From NCBI GenBank assembly GCA_030077755.1, contig JAQJZZ010000021.1, forward strand, positions 434,001-498,000: 64,000 bases of DNA, in the 5' to 3' direction. Shown piece after piece: positions 39,588 to 51,238 of the stretch (position 1 is the first letter of the stretch; each line of letters starts with the position of its first letter). The notes beneath the pieces are model-generated. The model searched no databases. It was not told where the DNA came from and saw only the letters and a program-made list of their open reading frames with translations. Position numbers and translations under genes: made by a program. This DNA is from Filosporella fistucella. Its lineage: Eukaryota; Ascomycota; Leotiomycetes; Helotiales.

Positions 39588-40339
39588 TGGAATAAATGAT
39601 GGGATGTGAGAACCTTGACTTTCAGTATTTGTCTCGCACATATTTATGTTAGGAGAATGACGGAGATGAAAGTGATCTATCGCATTATGAATGCGTGGCT
39701 GGCTAGCTATTCCTTGACACAAAAATATAAAGTCTATCAAAATTACAGCTCTCATTTCCCCCAACCCATCCCTACTCCCATTATCAAAATTAGTAACCTT
39801 AATACACTTCCCTTCTATTACACTCTAGAATATCCTTATATATAAGACTACCATCAGTGAATAAATGTTCCATGTTCTTCGAGCGAAATTAGTGATAGGA
39901 TTGTATGCTAAGAGGAGATCTAGAAAATTGTAGGAAAGTACTAATGATTGATTACACAAAGTAGGAGGGCAGATAAACCTGGATAGTGAACAGAAATTAT
40001 ACATAGCGAAAGTTGGAACGCAAATAGCCTGCGAGAATGGTATGAGGGAAGAGGGAGAGCGAGAGGACGTCTGGGTAACGGGGAAAGATATTAGGTATGT
40101 AGGGAATTGGGTATGATATAGAAAGCTATTATTCACATCAAAGATGCACACCAACATATCCTTTTGTACGAAGGATTCAAGGCTCTGTAATCAAGCGTGA
40201 ACAAGAACCCCACCTAGGGGAGGAAAGGGAAGTGAGCGACGAGGTAGATTGGATAACAAATTTTTTGTTCTAGAATAACTAATTTATCCTCTACTTACGT
40301 AGGAAAAACAACACTTTGATATCTTGTTGATTCCTCCTA
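39588..40339. other. Intergenic, 0.75 kb, no gene seen
   Basis: A/T-rich 3' flank of the amidase gene. No supported open frame, RNA or repeat. Confidence 0.4.
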
Positions 40340-41830
40340 CTTTGATCCAATAATCGATAAATTCATGGGACGAGCTATACCATACTCTGCTACGAGATAC
40401 CAGACTAGAGATGAAGAAAAAGTAAAGGTATGTATCGGATCCCGGTTTCGGATGAAGTATATCTTCTGGCCTGAAAAGCACAAACGTAATTGCAACTAGA
40501 GCATAAAGTAAATCGGTCCACGATACTTTTAGTCGATGGATCAATGGGATAAGCACCTATAAGGCAACGTGTATACCTCCCTCACATGTGAGTTCTCTCC
40601 CTCCAAACCCAGTCGCCATTAAAGCGGCAAAGCAAGCCGATTCACGATACTTTTGCTCTAGAGATCAATGGGATGAGCACCCTATATCCCAGCTTGAATA
40701 CCTCTACCTGATGTTTGCTGAGTTGAACTTTGTGTTGCATAAGCTGAGATGAAACATTTGTCTAAATCGAAGGCAGAGAAACTTTGTTCTGAGGGAGTGA
40801 TGTTTGGATGAGCACCTATACTGTAGTGTGTATACCTCCTTGATGTACAGCGGAGTAGCGAAATGTTATACTGCATATCTTGAAACAGTGCTTGAGAAAT
40901 TGGGGTAGGATATCTAAGATTTACCTTGATTTCTTATGGGATTATCGGATGAGCGTTTGTGGGACTCACTGGCTATCTGATATCGGGCTGGAAAGTTTAC
41001 GTTATAGATAGTGAGATCCAGTAGCTTGAAAGTGTGCAGAAGGTTGGGAGATAGGGAGAGGAGAGGGAGTGTGAATTTGAATGTAGATTTTTGTTGTGTA
41101 TCATGGGACGAGCAACAGTAGAACGCATCAGATATCTGATATCAGGCTGAAAGCTTAAGTCGCATATGTTGAAACAAAGTAACTGTCTAGATTACGGAAA
41201 GAGGCACTTCGACCTAGAGAAGAGATTTTCAATGACTTGGTTTACTTTTAGACTGCAGCATTGGATGAGTGTCTACATTCCGCATCAGCTATCTGATATC
41301 CGGCAGGAAAGTTTAGGTTGCATATTTTGAAACGAGGAACTTTTCTTGAGTATGGAAAGAGGGCTTCATCCAAAAGAGAGATATATGGTGGCTCGATTTA
41401 TTTCCCGTTTTTCAGTATTGGATGAGCGCCTGGAGAACACATCGGCTGCCTGATATCGGGCTGCAAACTCTACATTGCAGATGGTGAGACGAGATGATGG
41501 GGCAAAGCATATTATTGCTGCAGCTTACAGCAAGCAGCCTTGGATGTGAATGCGTATTGGCCGAAAAGGATGATGCAATGGGACGAGTATATCCCGAAAA
41601 CACATCTCTTGTCCTTGGTATTGGGCTGAGAATTTTACTTTTCATACAAGTGGCGAGATGAAACAAGTTTCTAAATTGTATGTATACGGTAGCTGCAGCT
41701 TGCAGAAGCCATTGTAGAGTGTTTGTCTGCATCATTGGATGAGCACCTGGAAAATGCACATCTCTTCTCCCTGATATTGGGCTGAAAATGTTGCCTTCAC
41801 TACATAAACGGCGAGACGAAACAACGGTCC
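40340..41830. repeat. Degenerate tandem repeat array, about ten units, period near 158 bp
   Basis: A recurring core GGATGAGC(A/G)CCT (variants GGGACGAG, GGATAAG) starts near 40367, 40546, 40670, 40804, 40945, 41104, 41261, 41418, 41579 and 41735. The last six starts are spaced 156-161 bp; earlier ones 124-179 bp. In the well-kept units the core is followed after 20-25 nt by CTGATATCGGGCTG, then by GCATA and TGAAACA-like words near the end of the first half. Units are diverged, so the array is old. No plus-strand coding potential. On the minus strand 41412-41942 is open and three units give related peptides in one frame (SPISGSR, SPIPRTR, SPISGRR). It may be a satellite-like element, a non-coding RNA locus or a decayed repeat gene. 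Confidence 0.75.
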
Positions 41831-44800
41831 AAAGTAAATGTGGGATTACTGCACCCAAGTGGATGGAAGTCATCGTTTTGGGAATGATTTTACTTTTGCG
41901 TGAGGTTTCAACTTGGTATATCCTGGATACGTGAGGTGACATTCGGTCACTTCTCGTATTTGGTACTTAGAAGCGAGGAGGGGAACGAATGAGATAGTGG
42001 GGGGTCGGGTACCGAACTTTGAATTGAGGTTTGTGGTGTGGGGGAAGAGGTAGGAGGAGGGATGAGGGGAAGAAGGAGGAGGGATAGTGCTGACCACACG
42101 GGATTGGAGTAACATGAAGCATGATAACGTTAGGAGAACAGGATAGAGTAAAGACCTTTAGGTGGCTGAGCAATTGTCATGTTTGAAAGAACAAGTGTGC
42201 TGGTTCAGTTGATTGGACAATGGGAGCGAAAGTGAGGTTTGAGATCCACAGGGCGTTTGAAAGAGAATAATAGAGCAAGATCAATAGCATTATGGATAGC
42301 TGGTAATATAGGTGAAGAGGCGCAGGCTGGAGGTGGCTGTGAAGGTATTTGTCAGATACCAGTTCATGTTTCAAGATGCCATATGACTTTCAAGTATCGG
42401 ATTGGAAGATCATAGCATGATAGATATCCAGAATGTAGGCCATGCCATGAAGAGTCACGTTGCATGTTGAAAATGGACGACTACAAGTGGCAACGCAATT
42501 GATAGAGATCATGTCCAGCTGAATGTGGCGGCAACACAGATCAGGATAATATCTCGGCGTGTTTCTGTAACCACAGTAGTCACAACCAAGTAGAAGAAAC
42601 GAACTGTTTCAAAACCTCTTCTCAAAAGTTTACACTGACAAGTGTTTGCGAGTAGCCAAACCTCGCTTTAGATGACCGAATTTCTATTTTCTGATCATTC
42701 CGCAAGATACTTCCTTGGCTCGCAACAAAATCGTCGGTACCTCGGAAAGTTCCCGTAACCATTCGGAAAACATCTGTAACCGTGAAGTTGTTCACATTCG
42801 TTCGGACAATTCTTGCAACTCACTACGACCAGCCCGAAATTCGAATTGATGATTTCGAAACTCCCTTTTGACTGTCAGATGTCAGATGATTTGAGCCCCT
42901 GAGAAATCCGCCATTAAGGGGAAGCTATTCAGATGATTGTTGTGATGAGATCGGAGATTTATTGTGTCAAAGTATGTGTATGTCAACCGTCACCTTAGCT
43001 AACAGACGGCACAGGAAATTGAAACTTTTCACAGCCTCCACAAGATAGGATCAGATCGATAATCGATCATCTCAAACAGATTCATGACATTCAAACTCGC
43101 AAGTTTCAAACAAGAGTGAAATTCAAAGAGGTTTCCATCCAATACTGAATGGCTTCAGATGACACAACGATGGGCTTGGGCCACTGAAGAGGGAGTGCAG
43201 GGCAGATTGAGGAGGTAGCCTAAACATGAGGCCCGCGCTTGCGAACAAAGCTTTCTTGCGAGGGAGGTAGGGGTTGGTGCTATTGGGTTTCGGATGTAAT
43301 TCAAATCATCTCAAGTTTCTCGAGTTGCGGTGCAGTCGGATGTCGGCTCGGGTCAGCTGACTTGACGGTATTGCGGCCTGAGGATGATAGGTGAAGAATC
43401 AGGCCAAAGTGACTTGGCCCAGGTGGTGGGATGGGAATTTGAAACATCAACAGGGATACATATCGGATGAAAAATCGAGAAGAACAGAACATTGATTTTG
43501 AACCCGGCACGATCACCATCGTGCTCGCACTGACAATGTTTGATAGACGCTACGCTCCTGATCTGCTCTGCCGCAGGAGACAGAGGCTACTGGAATACGG
43601 ACTATTCCTCTTTGGCTTGATGTCGATGTCCAAATGTCAATGCTTCAGCACACGTCAGAGACGCCAGAGAGAGCCGCTTCTTCTCGCAGGACGCGGTACA
43701 ATACTAAAATATACCAGCAGAATACGAGAGGAGTATTTTAAGGTTGAATATGCATCTGCACTTGCAAGATTCGGACTTCAACCCGCACAGCCTTCAGCTT
43801 CGGTCTCCGGACCCGCCAGATGATGTTGACATGGATAGGTTGGTAGATTTTGTCTGTGCTGCAATCCGGCTCCCGCCCAAGTGGATCATCATGCTTTCTC
43901 ATTATTTTCGCAACGATATCGACATTGAGACGGGGACGGGATGAGGAGGATAAGAACGTTGGAGAGGAGCGAGACGAGGAACAGGAACTTAGGAAGAGAC
44001 GGAGGAAGGGTAAGGGCATGAACACCACGTTGCTGCGCCTTCTCGAATTCGTCACAGAAGCTGGAAATGGGGATGGGAATGGGTAACGGCATCGGTATTG
44101 TATCCGGAGTTGAAGGGGAAGGTGTGTGAGAAGACCAGATGCGGATAGAAAGATCGGCTGAAACATGGACCAGTGACCCAGACAAGAGGGCAACAGCAGT
44201 CAGCACTCTGCCACTCTCACCTTGTCTTCATCGTGTGAGGTGTGTCTGAAGTCTGAAAAGCACTTCGCATTCTAGGCGGGCGGTGCATCATCCCAGCTCA
44301 ACACCGCAGCCTGCAGATGATGAAACACGGGGTGAAGAACTGTGTAGCGAATCGCAGAGACAGACCAACATCTGGGCCACGACTCCAGCAACGACCTGCG
44401 ACTGCGACGAACCTCACAGGCTGACTCTGACTGACTGCCACTTTTCTCACTGCACTCTGGGCTCACTCTTGATCTGCAACTCGCTGGAACTCGCTGCAGC
44501 TCACGCATGCTGGACCGAAGTCTGCCTCTGCCATCTGCACGCTGATGCTGATGCTGATGATGTTGCTGCTGCTCTATCATTCGCACAGCATAGTACAGTC
44601 CAGTACAGTGCTCCAACAGGCCTCCTAATCCAAAGGCTGTTACTGATATAGTACTGACTGGACTTGACTGGAGCAGATTCCATCGGTACCACTCACTACT
44701 CACCACTCGTCGTTCATCACTCTCCACCCACCACCTCTCACCACCCTCTACAACTCTTCTTTCCACTCCGCAGCTTCGCATCCAACACCATGGTCACTTC

Positions 44801-47079
44801 TTCTACGAATCCCCCCTCCTTCCTCCACTCCTGCTCATCCCATCCTTCCGCCACTCTACCTAACTCCCCTCTTCCTCCCCTCTCTTCACCCACGCAAAGC
44901 GGCGTCTTCCCATCAAACTACTTGGCCACCACGACGACGCAATCGCTGCAACGCTGCATCTCGACATCTTGCATCACTACCTTACTTATCCCGGGCAATA
45001 GCAAGAGAACAGCCACGATGCACGCCGCGTGCCATTTCTCCGATCCACTGACCATGCAGAGGAAGTGCCATATGCATATCCAGACGCAATTATGAGCTGG
45101 CCAGCTGAAAATCTTTCTTTTCGCGTGCCGGACGTTGATTGTGCTCCTCCGCAGTCAACTCCGACTCCCGTAAGTACTATGTATCTCACCATACGGTTGA
45201 ACTGGCAGTTTGTTGCACAGTTGCACTACAGCATCACGATGTCAGGAATAGCAGCCTCATGCGCCTGTGAGCCCAGTGCATACGAGGCGACTGCAAGCTA
45301 AAGCTCGAATTCGCGTGGCTGCATACTCCTCTCCAGCGAACACTCTGTGAAATCTGCCTCCTTGAATTTTCCTTCGCCGGCCCATCCAACTAGCTTTCCC
45401 AACTACCGAGCTGGTGCTGCATCGGTCCGTGTGTCTGCGGTCAGACGCCAGTATCGCTGGTGTCACAAGTTTCCGCTTTTGTTCTACTCGCCTTTGAGAT
45501 CAAACATTTGGCCCCAGAACAAGAAGTACCAAAGGCACAAGGAGGGAAACGATGGGGAAAGCAAGTCGCCCGTGTTCGCAAAATATCCCGAGCAAATCAC
45601 CCACTCACTTTCTCTCTCTACTCTCACCTCGTCAACACCACAGAAGGGCGGTATCAGACTTATGTGGATGTATCAAATAGTGGTTCACAATAACTCTCTT
45701 CCTTGGGTCGATCGTAGTCTTCTTTTCAGTTCAGACGAGAATTGTCATGCTTGAAAGATCATCGTAAGGATCCTCTCGAAACGTAGGCGGGCTCACGGCC
45801 ACCAAGCCCAGAAAGCATGGGTCAACCGAACGCAACACCAGAAATGGTTCATGAATGGCTTGATCCAGGACCCTTGACCACTATCGACAAGGCTCTCAAG
45901 ATGGATCCAGTAAGCATGGGTCATGCTCGCAAAGGAGTGTGGGGAATTCCTCAACCTCAAACACTCGCCGAGTCCCCGTTTCCAGCATAATCAATGCACT
46001 ATGCTTTGCACCACCATTCCTTCTCTCGACCACTTTGCGGGAGAATGAGAGAAATCCAACTTCACACTTGGAACGACTGTTTTCCCTCTCCTCTTCCATC
46101 TGTGCTGCTGCTCATGTCGCTCGCCGCCCGTTGTCTCGTCTACTGCTGTCTCTCTATTCACCTAGCCGTCAACCAAACGTGGCCAGGTCTCTCATGCATA
46201 CCCGAACCAGCCTTACATCGTCTAGGTAGTCTGTATGGCTGGCCAGATCCTTGACTTCGTCCTATCTTTCCATCTTTTTGCCTCTTTTTCCTCCCAACTA
46301 GTCTTGCTTGCTCCTCCATTCATCAGCCCGGTATTAAGAAGAAGTAATATCTCATTCCTCTACAGACTCCTAAAGAGTGGTTCGTGATAAATTGCGTAAC
46401 CAATCTAGCTGAAGTCTGCTGAAGTTTCTTCGTCCAATAGCGTTGCCTCCGCCTGATATATCCAGACAGGCAATCCTCCCGCAGTCAATGCCTCGAGATT
46501 CTCAACGTTTCGGGAAGAAGAGATAGATCCCTTTATTGTTTCTTTCGGGCTCGTGAAGATCCGCCTCGTCACTTGATAAGTCAGATGTTTAGACGATAGC
46601 CACGATACAACCAAGCTTCACCAGACTGTTTCGACTGTTTCCGATGAGGTCAATGCATTGTCGGATGTCGATCCTACCACAAGCCTCTTACTACCCTTCG
46701 CAAGAGACCTGGATACCTGATTCACATCACTCTGTCAAAGCCACACGATCAAAGTTTATCTGAACCGAGAGCTGGTCTCTTCAATCGGATCTGGTAATCT
46801 ATCAGATATCTGAAACACCTTATTCCGATCAGCATAGATTAAGACTACATATCCTCGACGTTCCTCTTTTGGACCGGATGGTCTTTTGAAGGGGTACGAA
46901 AGGTTAATAACTTGATTCAGACGGCCACATCCACTCTCGTCGACCTTGCACTGAATTTGGGTATCGAATATCGACATAGAATTTCAAGTGTTGGATCACC
47001 TATGAGAGAAAGAGAAGGGTGTTGAATCTATTGTTGGAATTGTTGAGGGGACTAGGCTTTGCCACCAAAACGTCTCAAG
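41831..47079. other. Long intergenic region, 5.2 kb, no gene supported
   Basis: No open frame with family or codon support. At 44690-44790 a CAC/CT-rich tract leads to CACCATGG and a 102-codon low-complexity frame (44790-45095); I regard it as unproven. A trinucleotide-rich tract lies at 44541-44574. The right part may be promoter or a long leader of the gene at 47080, as is common for fungal developmental regulators. Confidence 0.4.
44541..44574. repeat. Short GCTGAT / GCT trinucleotide-type microsatellite
   Basis: About 34 nt made of GCTGAT repeats passing into GTTGCTGCTGCT. Imperfect and outside any supported gene. Confidence 0.6.
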
Positions 47080-48122
47080 ATGGACGTTACTTCACTGTTG
47101 AACGGGAACGCCGTTGCTGCTGAGCAGCAAAAAATCGGAGAGAAGGGAGAGAAGAGAGAGACATCAAAACCTCCATCAAGGAATCGGACACCTTGGGATG
47201 CTGGTGGGTATTCATTACCTATCAACACAATAACACCTCCATCAACGACACCGCCTCACACACAGAATCATCATTACGAAGATGTTCACAGTACGCCTTC
47301 ATCACCTCGGCACAAATTTTCAGACAGTCGAAGCAGTCTTTCATCATTTACTTCCTCCTTACAGTCGACGACACATTCGAGGTTTTCTTCCATGTCAACG
47401 GTTAGCAGCACCCATCAAATGGGCAGTCTGGCCGAGAGTCTTGCGGCGGGTCCAAAGCCTCTAATAGTAGAGCTCGAAGACACTTCATCGGCGGAGCAGG
47501 CGAAACTAGCTACATACCACCAACCCACCGGAAGCCTTTCACCAACAGGGTCACTCGATGCTCTTGCTCTGGTGGCTGAGAATCGAATGGCAAGTGAGCA
47601 ACCATCATCAAAGCAAAATGGAGATGTGACGAAAGTAATATCGATGTTGGAGAAGGAATCGATATTGGAAGGAAGGAGGACACCCTCGGCGAGGCCGTGC
47701 TCACCAAGCGATGCAATTCTGATCAAGCGTGCGGCAGTTCCAAGTCTGCGAGTCATTACTGGGGATTCGGAATGGAGTGGCTTGGGGCATACACCACCGT
47801 AAGTCCAATTTTTCAACCTATTGACTCCCATATCGAATCCTTCCTCTATTTCTTTGGGTTAGTAGTGTATTGCGTGCTTTTTACTTGCATTTGATTTTGG
47901 GCAACTCTGTCTTCAATTGATAGTTCTGCATTGCAAAGCGTTTTGCATCGTCTGGAAAATATGGACACAAGCGTAGATTCTCAGGCGAGATTTCATAATA
48001 TTGATAATGCGCATCTGATTGAAAAGTTGTTGAACTTGCATTATGAGGGCTGGTGGAGCATGTTTTCACGTTCTTGTTGGCAGGAGAGTTCTAGCGATTA
48101 TGGGATCGATGACTCTTTCTAG
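47080..48122 (+). CDS. Ser/Thr-rich protein starting MDVTSLLN, putative regulator fragment
   Basis: Two exons, 47080-47798 and 47924-48122, give 305 residues. The intron is GTAAGT..GATAG, 125 nt. The N-terminus MDVTSLLNGN and the block RNRTPWDAGGYSLPIN recall the conserved N-terminal motifs of some fungal regulators, as does the Ser-rich HKFSDSRSSLSSFTSSL with SMSTVSSTHQ. A third block SPSDAILIKRAAVPSLRV precedes the splice. I see no zinc finger or other DNA-binding domain. The last 66 residues (ALQSVLHRLENMDTSVDSQ to WWSMFSRSCW) do not look like any family I know. The protein may be a shortened relative of a larger nuclear protein, or the second exon may be mis-modelled. The ATG at 47080 is preferred over an upstream non-ATG frame extension. 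Confidence 0.6.
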
Positions 48123-49799
48123 TTGAGAGAGGGGGCTACAAAGAAAAGTGATATTTTGATTCGACTCCCAAAGGGGTTCTCCTCACTGGCAGATCGCCGT
48201 TCACTCGTACATATGGGGGAGGAAGCTCTCGCAACACATCCTTTAGTCCCGAATTTCCCCCGAGAGAATCCTTGGATGTACCGCTCTTTAGGCACCTTGA
48301 TACGAGACCTCTGTCACGTGCGGTTTAGATGACTTTGTGGATCTTGCGGATCTGCTACTGTGTCTCTTGTAACCTCTTTGCGTCTGAGATATGATTGCAA
48401 ACTTTTCAAGATATTCTGGCTTTTCGGATCACTTACTGGATACCACTTACGACTTAATCGTGCTTCCTGCGTTCTGTGCTCTACGAACACACCACCTTAA
48501 AACCAATTTCAACAGAAGCGTTAAAATAGAGGGTAGTTTGCCAGAATTGAACAGTCCCACAATCTTGGGGATGGACGATCCGGAATTCTGCATTCTTTGC
48601 ATTACAGCCGTCCCTTCTCAGCCTCATGCTATCAACAGAGTCCAATGACAAATCCTAATCGGACGAAAAAGTTGGAACTCGACAGTAGTGCGACAAATTT
48701 CAATAGTCTCGAATTCACTGGCACGTCAGCCTACAACCTCGGACGAATCGAAGTGTACACCTCAGCCTACCTACGGCAATGTCAAAACATTAGACGATCG
48801 AAATTACCCTTATGCTTCAATAACTTCGCAAACCCCGCACAATCCGAATCACAGATTCCTCACAAGCAACATCACATTCATTTTGTCGAAATCGAATCAT
48901 AATTACTGTACCAATATCTTGAGTTTTGGATAGGGGTTCGGAGTCTTCACTTGGCAAATAACCATTTATTCTGGATGACAGTTCGGGTTTTGGCACTTTA
49001 GAAGGTTCACAATCACCCAGTCGGCAGTGACTACAGAAGGAAGTCGTGATTCGGCAGAGCTGAAGGATAAAAACATCGATCCTCACAGGCTCGCTATCTT
49101 GGAACAAACAAATAACTACAACCTCGCAACATCGAACAACACTTGGACCTATATAACAAGACCTGTCATGGAGCCTTTCGATATCGTTCCTATCTGTTAG
49201 TCGCATTACAGGTATACGATCAGGGGTCCTGCAGAGCTTTTAGCATTAGTGATGTTACATAGCTTGACTCTGGTGATCTGATATGATTTCACCATGTTTT
49301 ATACCACAAGCTGCATTGGTGTGCGGTAATGTTCCTACCCTGAATTCTGGACTGTCTTTTGACAGAGATATGGGTCAAAGCAGATGTTCCTGTTGGAGAC
49401 ATACCGCCTTAGCTTGCTTGACATATTTTGGACCAAAGCAGAATCATCATAAGTGTAGCGCCCTCGTTGATGTTTAGCATCAAGCTGTGGATGACTGAAA
49501 AGCTTGGAGTTACTATCCATTTACGAACAAGGTCGTGACCATCATCCACGCGGGATTTGTTTCCGTGCGGCGGGCTCGACCCAAGCGTGGTAGTAGCTTT
49601 GAAATGCTTAGTTCCGTATTCGAGCTGTGTAAAGCTTGAAGTCAAGCCCTTGACAGGGAATTTTTATCTTACACAATATTCACCTAGACCTGCATCATGC
49701 CTATTCGAATCGCCGCCAAGTATGGTGACAGCTCCAGATGCTTGATGATCTCGTCCACAAGATGGTCATTGCATATCGTACTCGAGACATGGATTGCTG
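48123..49799. other. Intergenic, 1.7 kb, no gene seen
   Basis: Open frames are short and unsupported. At about 49560-49740 the sequence weakly resembles parts of the repeat region further right (GGGAATTTTT..ACAATATTCACCT against GCGAATTTTTCCTC..CATTCACCT), so the repeat region may begin here in decayed form. Confidence 0.4.
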
Positions 49800-50829
49800 G
49801 AAGACTTGAGTCAGTCATTTTAGCAAACCTTGCTCAGCACGCTATCCATTTGCTTGTCGTGTCCTCACGATAGTAAAAAGGGCGCCTACTGCGGTGGTAT
49901 CGATACTACTATAGTGCTCAGTTAGATGTACACCGTGTTTACATGTTTGTGATGGCATGCTCCAAGTGTGGTGTTATCACAATGTCTACTTAAATGCATG
50001 TGAAGCTCCCTTATTCATAATAATATCCTCTGAGTGGGAAGTGATCGATACCACCGCAGGCTTACTCGGTTGTGCATCGTGCTTTCCTATTCAGCATAGC
50101 ATTTTCCAATAGTGGTGGTGGTTTAAAGTGTCTCGTCTTGATCCTGACTTGTAATCTTCTTTAGAGATAGAGGACTAGAGCGAGTCATTTTGGCAAAAGT
50201 TTCCCCGTTTATCATTCATTTACTCGGCGTGTTCTTTTTATATTAGAATAGCGTGAAGAGGCATCGATACCACCGCAGTATTCACCCACTCATATACTGG
50301 GACAGTGAAGGCATCGATACTGCCGCAGTATTCACTTAGTCACACAATGGGACAGTGGAGGCATCGATACCACCGCAGTTTTGGCATCGATACTGCCGCA
50401 GTATTCACTTAGTCACACAATGGGACAGTGAAGAGGGATCGATACCACCGCAGTTTTCACTTAGATCTATGATACTTCTTCGATGCTCAGTAGCTTGCCA
50501 AGCCGGTGAACGCTTGCCTAGCCTCAGTCCTTAACGGCGAATTTCTCGAGAACTCAAGTTAGTCATTTCAACAGAAATAGTCATTTCTTTTACTTAGATC
50601 TACTTACACGGTGGCTTTTAAGTGACGGCAGGAAAGTGCAAGTTTAGTGATAGATTCTTGACAGTCAGTCTCTGTCTTGACCTTCGAACTGCTCGAGGAC
50701 TCGAGTTAGTCATTTCGGCAAACCTTGCTGTATATATGATTTACTTCTTCAATCGAATCATTCAAATTACAGCAAGCCGACACCAATTGTGGTGATAGCT
50801 TTGATATGTTCAATCTCATCTCACGCATC
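49800..50829. repeat. Composite repeat region with recurring ATCGATACCACCGCAG motif
   Basis: The word ATCGATACCACCGCAG (or ATCGATACTGCCGCAG) occurs on the plus strand at 50044-50059, 50263-50278, 50313-50328, 50363-50378, 50386-50401 and 50438-50453. One inverted copy lies at 49889-49904. Diverged copies (GAAACC in place of GATACC) occur at 50827-50842 and 50933-50948. A second recurring element, GAG(T/C)(T/C)AGTCATTTYGGCAAA, starts near 49808, 50178, 50555 and 50703. A 73-bp unit is tandemly repeated at 50311-50456. The region ends about 200 bp before the start codon of the 541-residue gene, so it is in that gene's promoter or leader. Confidence 0.8.
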
Positions 50830-51041
50830 GAAACCGCCGCAGTCTTCATATCGTCGAATTTTTCCTCACAAAACATTCACCTAAATTCGCTTGTCATTTC
50901 TTTGATTCACGGAAGGTTCGTCCCAAGTGGATGTCGAAACCACCGCAGTCTTCACATCGGCGAATTTTTCCTCACAAAACATTCACCTGATTCCGCATGT
51001 CATTTCTTTGATTCACGGCAGGTTCGTCCCAAATGGGATGT
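50830..51041. repeat. Tandem duplication, two 106-bp copies
   Basis: Copy 1 (50830-50935) and copy 2 (50936-51041) are about 90 percent identical by eye, both starting GAAACC(G/A)CCGCAGTCTTC and ending GTTCGTCCCAA plus about 10 nt. They share TTTTTCCTCACAAAACATTC without change. The duplication ends about 200 bp before the start codon at 51239. Confidence 0.85.
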
Positions 51042-51238
51042 CTATAAAACCTTCGGCTGCGGTGTCAATTCCGTTTTCCATCTACATCATCAATACAAAC
51101 CTGCCTCAAGACACGATCAGCTAACAGATATTCAGACATAACAACTTCTTAAGCGCACCACTTGATACACATCATCAGTCTCTACTATACTCTCGCAGTC
51201 ACAAAAGAGCATTGTCGGCACCAGATTTCTCTTACACG

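Noticed and set aside
43490..43510. Minus-strand GGGTTCAAAATC, tRNA B-box-like
   Set aside because: Flanks do not pair as a T arm and no cloverleaf can be drawn.
43467..43823. 118-codon ATG-started frame
   Set aside because: Arg-rich, no homology recognised, overlapping an equally long frame on the other strand; not enough support.
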